Source of the DNA: Girardinichthys multiradiatus
Lineage: Eukaryota > Chordata > Actinopteri > Cyprinodontiformes > Goodeidae
Reading direction: 5' to 3'
Length of the DNA: 64,000 bases
Assembly (NCBI RefSeq): GCF_021462225.1
Contig: NC_061801.1
Location: forward strand, 8,242,125-8,306,124
The stretch's first letter is position 1, and every line of letters begins with the position of its first letter. Shown piece after piece: positions 57,465 through 64,000 of the stretch. The notes beneath the pieces are model-generated. The model saw nothing but the letters and a program-made list of their open reading frames with translations. It was not told where the DNA came from and ran no database searches. Made by a program: the position numbers and the translations under genes.

Positions 57465-57535
57465 ATGCATGTGTGTGTGGGAGTGTGTCTGTGTGTGGGT
57501 GTGTGTCTGTGTGTGTGTGTGTGGGTGTGTGTCTG
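57465..57535 (+). repeat. (GT)n-rich microsatellite
   Basis: Interrupted gtgtgtctgtgtgtgggtgt. The minus-strand His/Thr-rich ORFs here are artefacts. Confidence 0.9.
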
Positions 57536-57639
57536 AGTATGAGACACAGAGAGGCAGAAAGAAAGACAGAATCCCATCCAGACATAGACCGTAGGAGATA
57601 CACAGAGCTATAAATAGAACAGTGAGGAATGAATCAGCC

Positions 57640-58794
57640 AATCAGCAAAGAGCGTCAGTGTAACTTGACACCTGCTGTTTCTCACTCACGCAGCACCTCA
57701 CTCTGTGTCTCCCCTGGTCTAGGCATTATAACATGGAGGCGCATGCTCCTGAACGACTGGCCATAACTTGGAAACCGCAGGGGCGATCGATGTCATTCTT
57801 GGACCGTTTTTATCAGAACGGACAGGGGAACATTAATATTCATCCTTTATTTTTGAAAATATAATAATAAAGACATAACACTGGGTGAAAAGAGAGGGAA
57901 AATGGAGGAAAAGGCAAAAATTCCTGAACATGCTCCCGAACAAAGTCTAATATCTCGGAATCCGTACATGGTATTTGAAATTTTTTTAAACTGTGGTCGA
58001 CAGCTATCCCTCGTCCCCAATCATGGAGATTTTCATAGCTTTATGTCATTCAAATAAAATATGATTATGGAAATAAATGGTGTCACCCATGGATTACTGG
58101 TCAAGCTCTCATTGAAAATACATGGGAGAAGGCCTACAGAAATCTACTGACTCTTGGCGATCGAGGGGTGTTTGACAGAAAACTATGAGACTTACAACAA
58201 TTTTGAAGTTATTGTGTGAAAGCAGAGGCCCGGCACTACAAACTGACCAAAAATTGTGACTTTAGAGCGAAATCTGTGGCCTTGAGTGGCAGTTGAAAAT
58301 CATTTTTCCTGAAAAAATCCCCTCTTTTTACACTCTAGTAACTGCCATCTCCACTGTTAAGAGTGTGATTTTCTTGCAAACTTTGTGTCGCTTGGAGTCT
58401 AATTTTAGAGAAACTGTAGCAGTTATCAACAAACCGTTTTCACTTCTGAAGAGCCTGCGGATTTTCCTACAAACTGAAAGTCAAACTGTGTTTCTAAGTG
58501 AAAGTATGGCGATACAGCAGAGCCTCAAAAACAGTGAATTTTGAGGATTTCTTCGCCCCTGACTCCATTCATTCCTATGGGGATTTTGGGGGGTGGTTTT
58601 TCGTTAATTACGTCGCCATGGTAACTCGAAACGCCAATAAAAGTAATAGCACACCTCACGGGACCGAGCAAGACGTTTTGATGTATATATTGTGGGGGTG
58701 CACGCAGCGGTTCGGGCCGCATTAACGGCCCGAACCGCCATTAATGCGGCATAGGAGAGCAATGCACTGCTCTCCTATGCATTGCTATGGCAGG
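57640..58794 (+). repeat. Interspersed repeat ending in two perfect hairpins
   Basis: No convincing ORF. Its right part holds two adjacent perfect stem-loops (58,707-58,738 and 58,750-58,779). It directly abuts retroviral env-like sequence at ~58,795. I believe I have seen similar text in other fish genomes, but cannot name the family. Confidence 0.45.
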
Positions 58795-59330
58795 CCCCAA
58801 TTATAGATTATCGACTGGGAAAGTTTGTTAATGCAACCGCAAAAGCTCTTACAGGACTGTCCACAGAAGTCAGAGCTCTTTGAACCGTGGTGTTGCAGAA
58901 CAGGATGGTGTTGGACCTGCTGACAGCTTCGGTTGGGGGGGTTTGTGCTCTCCTGAACAAGACCTGCTGCACCTACATCCCTGATGAGACCAACGGCGAA
59001 GATGGCCACACATTGAGCAATGCTATACGCCAATTAAATGAAATTAAAAGGGGTATGTAGCAGGATGTCCATCACGGCCGAGGAAGTTTTTTCTGTGGCT
59101 TACTTCTGGACCGTGGTGGCAACTGCTTTTGAAAATCATAACCCTTGTCATCGCTGTGTTATTGTTGTTCTGTTTTTTACTCTGTGTGTTATTCCCTGTA
59201 ATAGAGCAATGATATTCACGATGGTTGGAGTCATTTACATACAATGTTGTCCCAGGATTACCAGCTTCTGGACAAGAACCAAGACTATGATGACATTATG
59301 GAGGAGAAGTCACTAAACTTAACAATGGTT
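58795..59330 (+). pseudogene. Endogenous retrovirus env transmembrane-subunit remnant
   Basis: A heptad-rich segment is followed by a region resembling the conserved immunosuppressive-like block of gamma-type Env and a C-x6-CC cysteine motif at about 58,947-58,974. Downstream the frame is broken, and hydrophobic residues of a membrane anchor region appear in shifted frames. At least one stop lies inside the heptad region and more follow, so no Env can be made. It lies directly upstream of a purine tract and an LTR in the same orientation. Surface subunit, pol and gag are absent; the left side is unrelated repeat. Confidence 0.65.
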
Positions 59331-59406
59331 TAATGTTTAATGAGGTGTATGCATAAAGCTTTTTGGAAGTGTATACATGAATGTGATATTAAACTAATCA
59401 ATAATA

Positions 59407-59419
59407 AACAGGAGGGAAT
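59407..59419 (+). promoter_or_regulatory. Polypurine tract of the plus-strand ERV
   Basis: acaggagggaat directly precedes the TGTTGG start of the LTR, the expected place for the plus-strand primer site. Confidence 0.6.
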
Positions 59420-60549
59420 TGTTGGAAAAATGGATTCCTCAACGGGCCCCCAACATCTCCCGGAAAACAGGCTTCTAGATCAAACACCTAGGTTTGATCC
59501 GGTTTTCCGCTTTGAGTCCTACTCTCGGAGAGTGCAGGAGTTTTAGACTGAGACTTGATGGCACCTAATATCCGTGGAAACTCTCCCCCCTCCTTTCTCT
59601 GCCTCTCTGCCCCAAGGAAGACAACATCAAGTAAAACCCATCCTTTATTTTTATTTCTTTATTTGAAAGAGTAGGTTTTAGTGCGATTTAGAATCGCCAC
59701 TTATAGTCTTATGTGTTCTAAACTGTATGTGCATGCAACATTTTATTGAAATTTTGATGTGCTGTGGATATCTGAAAGCCGCTGTGCTCCCCAGCTGTGT
59801 GTGTTTTGCTGTGTGGTTGTAACACCTGAGAACAAGCACAGGTGCGCTGTGGAACTGAACTGCTATAATAACCTCATGGTGAAAATCAACCATTTTCTTT
59901 GTCTTCAACTTCATGTTTTATTAGTTGCCGCCAAAGGGTTTACAACCGATTGTGTCCTTGGACATTTCCAGCAGTGGGGGATGTTTTATGACTTACAGTA
60001 ACTAAGCTACACTTTCTGGCGGGCCGCTCCCCAAAACTTCATTCAACACCATATTCCTCTTGTCATATTATCACTTGTGGCCATAACTGCTGGTTTGATT
60101 TCATACACACCCAATGCTGTTTTGTTTTGTTTTGTTTGTTTAGTTAGATATTTTACCCTTTTGTGTAGAACTTTACATGTTTGATTAGGCGAAGGTTATT
60201 GAATCGGAAGAGCGAGTGGTTCCAGGGCTGTTGATTTAATAAATATTCACGTAGATAAAGAGAAGGCATTTGTGTTTATTTTGTGCAAGAATGGTTTGTC
60301 AGTCAAAATAAGGTCAAAGTTCCCCACGTTTCGGCAGAAACGGTTGATTAAACAGTGACATCTAGTAATAGTTATATATTATTACTTGTAATTATCAAGG
60401 GCTTTAGGCTACAATTACAACACCAGAGGACATCTCTGGCTTCGATTCATAAATAAGGATTTTTGGTTAAGAAATTAATTTTCTAAAATTATGATTTTAA
60501 ATTATAATTCTTGATAAAAATTAATTAATCAATAATCATAATCCCAACA
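59420..60549 (+). mobile_element. 3' LTR of the plus-strand ERV
   Basis: Begins TGTTGG and ends CCCAACA, giving matching inverted termini over 1,130 bp. An AATAAA (in gatttaataaatattcac) lies near 60,236. Follows the polypurine tract and env remnant. The family was not identified. Confidence 0.6.
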
Positions 60550-60551
60550 CA

Positions 60552-60890
60552 GGACTGTTGATTTAATAAATATTCATGTAGATAAAGAAAAAGCATTTGT
60601 GTTTATTTTGAGCAAGAGTGATTTGTCTGTCAAAATAAGGTCAACGCTCCCCCACCTTTGGTGAAGCGGTTGATTAAACAGTGACATCTAGTAATAGTTA
60701 TCAATTATTACTGAGAATTTAATCATTATAATTATCAAGGGCTTTGAGCCATAATTACAACACCAGAGGACATCTCCGGTTTCGATTCGTAAGTAATGAT
60801 TTTTGGTTAAGAAATTAATCTTTTTCAAATTATCATTTTAAATTATAATTCTTGATAAATATTAATTAATCAATAATCATAATTCTTACA
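60552..60890 (+). repeat. Direct duplication of the LTR 3' third
   Basis: gactgttgatttaataaata to aatcataattctta repeats about 60,226-60,549 with modest divergence, including the AATAAA. It may be a tandem LTR end from recombination, or the true LTR end with an internal repeat. Confidence 0.7.
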
Positions 60891-61231
60891 ATGTTTTTCA
60901 GGAAGGGTCACCATGTTAGTTTTACTCGACTGGTTGCAGGTTCGACTTGGACCAACATGTCTCAACCATAAGCATTCCTGACAACTTTTCCCTCCACTGG
61001 TTTCTGAACTTATCTTCCCCCTCCTGACGATTATAAATATATTCAACATGAGGAAACTGAAATCACCTTTTGGAAAATTATTTTTTTGAGATTCCGAATG
61101 TGGTAAAAGTGAGGAAGCGTTAATCTCTTTAGATACTAGTAGTAAAGAAAAACATGTGGGCCTTTAAAGAAATTATTTACAGGGAACAACATTTCCAAGA
61201 AAGAGATCAGGCCATTCATTCAGTCTCTTCT
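60891..61231. other. No recognisable gene
   Basis: No motif or long frame recognised on either strand. Confidence 0.5.
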
Positions 61232-61834
61232 GCCTCTTTTCCACTGGCTCGATTTGGCCAGCCTTGAACAGCTCCGCACGGCTCTGCACGTTGTGTGTTG
61301 CCTTTCTATAGACCCGCTTTTGCTCTACTGTAGGGAACACCTCCTGGAGGCGCGGCTTTAAAGCATCATGTGTCGTGCTGCATAACCGCGAAAGAAACAC
61401 ATGGCGGCGCTATTGGAGCACTACCGTTCTTCAACAACCGCCAATGTAAGGAAGAATAAGACCGAAACGCATTACAAAAACAAGAAGGAGTTATGGAAAA
61501 CATTGGCCTGTGCTGTTGCTATTTGTGAGCTTGATTGGGGTTCTTCTTCAATTCCAAGAAGATATAAACCGAAGAAATAAACTCGCTTAAATGCACGTTT
61601 TAAAATGGCGGTTGTTTTTTTTAACGCTGGTCGACTCTTGCGGCTGGCCACGCCCAATCAATGAACAGCCGTTTCTTCACATCATGTACAGTACTGACTC
61701 GGCCTCGCTTAGCCCTGCTAAGAAGGAGGTACTAAAAAAGTAGGTACCGATACTGAAATAACAGTAATGGTAATGCTCGCGAAGCGAGCCGAGTGGAGCC
61801 GAGTCGGGCCAAATCGAGCCAGCGGAAAAGGGGC
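61232..61834. repeat. MITE with ~28-bp inverted repeats
   Basis: gcctcttttccactggctcg at the left and its inverse cgagccagcggaaaaggggc at the right. ~600 bp without transposase. The cttttccactgg terminus recalls PIF/Harbinger-like fish MITEs; superfamily not established. Confidence 0.6.
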
Positions 61835-62135
61835 ATTTCTGTGTTGTTTCGTCAAGTCCAGTAGTTCCCATGGGTCAGGAGAAGAGCTGGATCACTTCTC
61901 TAACTCTCTGTGCCCTCTGATGGACAACTATGTCCTTTGGTGCCTTTTCAGATTCTTCCACCAGCATGAAGGCCTTCAGGACTGTTGTTTCCTTTGTTCC
62001 TCTATAGAGCCCCTCCAGATACTGAAGCAGCACCACAAATGTATCGTCTGGGGTGTAAAGAGAAAGAATAACTTTCCTTTACCTTACCGTCTTGGGTAGT
62101 TTACATGCACTTATAGTTAATAACAGTCTTTCTTG
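61835..62135. other. No recognisable gene
   Basis: The ORF at 61,767-62,099 overlaps the MITE end and has no known motif. Confidence 0.45.
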
Positions 62136-62562
62136 TGTAATGGAATTTTCTTATCAAAATGTGAGAGAAGTTGACTCACGACAAGAGAAAATCCGGACTT
62201 TGTCTTTATAAGTTTTATTCAAAGGCATTCAGCGTTTGAATGGCTGTCACCGAGCAAGTCAGTTAAGCAGAGCCACGAACACCATTTACACACAGTATTT
62301 ATACCAAACATGACAGTGTTATCTCAACTTCAAAGAGTCTGTGTTTTATGACCCCAGACCCTTCTCGGGTTCAGAGGTGACAAAGTTATCTAGGAACAGA
62401 CCCATCTGCACTTCCTGAGATATCACCCTAAATGATGGGTTTTAACCATTAAACTGCTGATAATGGCTTTTACAGCCTCCTCCTCTAACACAGATGTTCT
62501 GAGAAGTGAGGTAACCTAAAGGTCATACATTTGGAACACTTACTGCAAGAATTTCCATCACA
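62136..62562 (-). mobile_element. 3' LTR of a minus-strand ERV
   Basis: On minus it starts TGTGATGGAA and ends TTCCATTACA, inverted termini with one mismatch, 427 bp. It is preceded by a polypurine tract (aaggggggag, 62,563-62,572). TATAAATA at 62,303-62,296 and AATAAA at 62,219-62,214 are correctly ordered for U3-R-U5. Confidence 0.75.
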
Positions 62563-62572
62563 CTCCCCCCTT
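62563..62572 (-). promoter_or_regulatory. Polypurine tract of the minus-strand ERV
   Basis: aaggggggag on the minus strand immediately upstream of the LTR start TGTGATGG. Confidence 0.65.
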
Positions 62573-62858
62573 GTGATTACAAGACAATCATACAAAAATT
62601 CTAGCAATCCATCACCCAGAAAAATAATCAAAATAAAAGGAAAAGAAAAAAGGCAAGAATATACATATCAAACGTCGTAAAGTCATGGCCCCCACTAAGA
62701 TCGATGGTACGCAAATCACTAGGAAAACAAAACTGAAATAACAAGAATAGCAACACCGCAAAAGAATAAACCACCAAAACTCTATGTATAACACTAAAAT
62801 GCTGAACATCAGTAGTAACTCCCCAAACAATTTAGAGCCATCACCTCATTGTAGCATC

Positions 62859-63443
62859 TTAAGCAACATAAAATCCATCGCTATCCATACCATCTGTCAT
62901 CTCAATGAAATAAGGTGTGCTTTCCTCCTGAGCAATACAAATATCTGAATCTTTAATCAGATTTCTATTACCCCGAATTCTATAAAGAGTTCTTGTAGAA
63001 GCACATGTTAAATTAGTCTCACTAGAAAATCTACTAACATTTCTGCTTTCCCTTACAGTATAATTCCTCACCCAAGGAAAAATGACCTCCACCAACCGGT
63101 TATCTGGAAAGAAAGTAGCTAGGGTATAAGAAGTATCAGTAGGAACAGGTACCAAAAATGGTTTATCATTAATAGCATGTGGAATCAAACAACAAACTGT
63201 TGGGACCACAGAGCCATGGGTTTTCAACACTAAAACTCCGATACATACTTTCCTGGAACCTTTCAAAATAAAGTGCATTAACCTTCTTCCAGCACAGCCA
63301 GGAAAGGGGGTAACTGCGGACTTCCTGTGGCGCCAATACCCAAATAAAAGCCCCACCTTTCCACAAGTCTTTCTCTTCCAAACGGCCTCCCAGAGGGACC
63401 GGTCAGGAGGGAACACAGCGCGCTGAATGTCTTTTGTTGGCAA
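62859..63443 (-). pseudogene. Env-like ORF upstream of the minus-strand LTR
   Basis: 194 open codons on minus with several N-x-S/T glycosylation sites and scattered cysteines, about 290 bp before the polypurine tract. Position (last gene before PPT-LTR) and composition suggest retroviral env, but I recognise no specific family. Hydrophobic frames between 62,830 and 62,612 could be remnants of a membrane anchor. The start is uncertain; overlapping frames to 63,677 suggest frameshifts. Could also be another accessory ORF. Confidence 0.4.
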
Positions 63444-63705
63444 AAAGACATAAATTCAACTGGATCCAAGGACCGATCACCGATCATTTGCAAAAGTTAA
63501 GTAGAATGAAATACTGTCTGTGTATCCGGTATTTTCATTCATGAACGGAGAAATTAAGGTGTAAGAGTTGCTTACATTTTCTCTTCGAGGCCCCACAGAA
63601 GCAAACGGTTTTCCGAGAGAAGCCGGTGGAGAAGTTGTTTCGACAAGTCGAGTCTGGAGGAAAGACGACAGCCGCAACCGTGTTTACGGTAACGAACAGC
63701 TGGTC

Positions 63706-63826
63706 ACCTTCTGATCGGGAGAAACTGAGGAAGTTAGCGGGAAGCTAACCTTTGTTCACAGAACAAACGCACCTTCGGATCGGAAGAAACTGAAGAAGTT
63801 AGCGGGAAGCTAACTCTTTGTTCACG
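63706..63826 (+). repeat. 65-bp tandem duplication
   Basis: accttctgatcgggagaaac... at 63,706 and accttcggatcggaagaaac... at 63,771 share an aagttagcgggaagctaac core and a tttgttcac end. Two units. Confidence 0.85.
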
Positions 63827-64000
63827 ACGGATATCTTCTTCAAACTTCGCCCTTGGACAACATTCACTCAACAGGGTCAGAGGTTGGGTTTTGGGCAGAT
63901 TAACAGATTGGTTTAGGATGAAATGATCTAAACGTTTTCATGTTATGAAGTTTGTTTTGTGGAACTCGGCTATCTTGGTGCTAGCATGCTACCTGTAGCA
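63827..64000. other. Window end, nothing recognised
   Basis: No ORF or repeat identified. It may belong to the minus-strand ERV or its flank. Confidence 0.4.

Noticed and set aside
57278..57577. Minus-strand ORF with a His/Thr repeat
   Set aside because: Translation of a GT microsatellite.
58707..58794. Helitron 3' end
   Set aside because: Hairpins are present but no CTRR terminus follows and no Rep/helicase coding was seen.
1..64000. tRNA, rRNA or other structured RNA genes
   Set aside because: I saw no cloverleaf-compatible A/B-box sequence or rRNA-like block, though a covariance-model scan was not possible.

Overview
The window looks like a transposon-rich piece of a teleost (spiny-rayed fish) nuclear genome. 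It holds LINE families typical of fish (Rex1, Rex3/RTE and an L2/Maui-like element), several Tc1/mariner families with TA target duplications, hAT/BED elements, a piggyBac-like TTAA element, solo or partial LTRs, two endogenous-retrovirus remnants, and a fish-type C2H2 zinc-finger gene with introns. No bacterial, organellar or exogenous viral features were seen. All identifications rest on reading the sequence and on remembered family hallmarks; no database search was run.

Layout. 1-9.4 kb: decayed copies of multicopy fish gene families (a C-terminal fragment, a PB1-domain gene, a SAP-like first exon, a BED finger), a minus-strand L2 LINE and a Tc1 element. 9.5-12.6 kb: Rex1 pieces split by a solo LTR, and small foldback elements. 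12.6-31.4 kb and 39.7-54.2 kb: two direct copies (A and B) of one duplicated segment, each carrying one minus-strand C2H2 zinc-finger gene. 31.4-39.7 kb: a spacer containing a Rex1/Rex3 block and two non-autonomous DNA elements inside the ends of a hAT-like element. 54.2-56 kb: continuation of a BED/hAT transposase pseudogene. 56-64 kb: tandem repeats, a hairpin-rich repeat, and remnants of two endogenous retroviruses (LTR plus env-like sequence), one on each strand.

The only cellular genes that look intact are the two zinc-finger paralogs. A short first exon (47 codons, identical in A and B) splices in frame to a long last exon with an acidic, lysine-motif-rich leader and 10 (A) or 16 (B) C2H2 fingers. 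The DNA just upstream of the first exon is the 5' end of a hAT transposon pointing the other way, so the gene's promoter region may be transposon-derived. Fingers differ mostly at DNA-contact positions, as expected for a gene family that tracks changing DNA targets such as transposons.

Because A and B are paralogous, each serves as an empty-site control for insertions in the other. This fixes exact boundaries and target duplications for two Tc1 insertions in A, one piggyBac-like element and one Rex1 in B, and a Tc1 in B that is empty in an L2 copy in A. One Tc1 copy (45,556-47,120) keeps a full-length open transposase and both inverted repeats.
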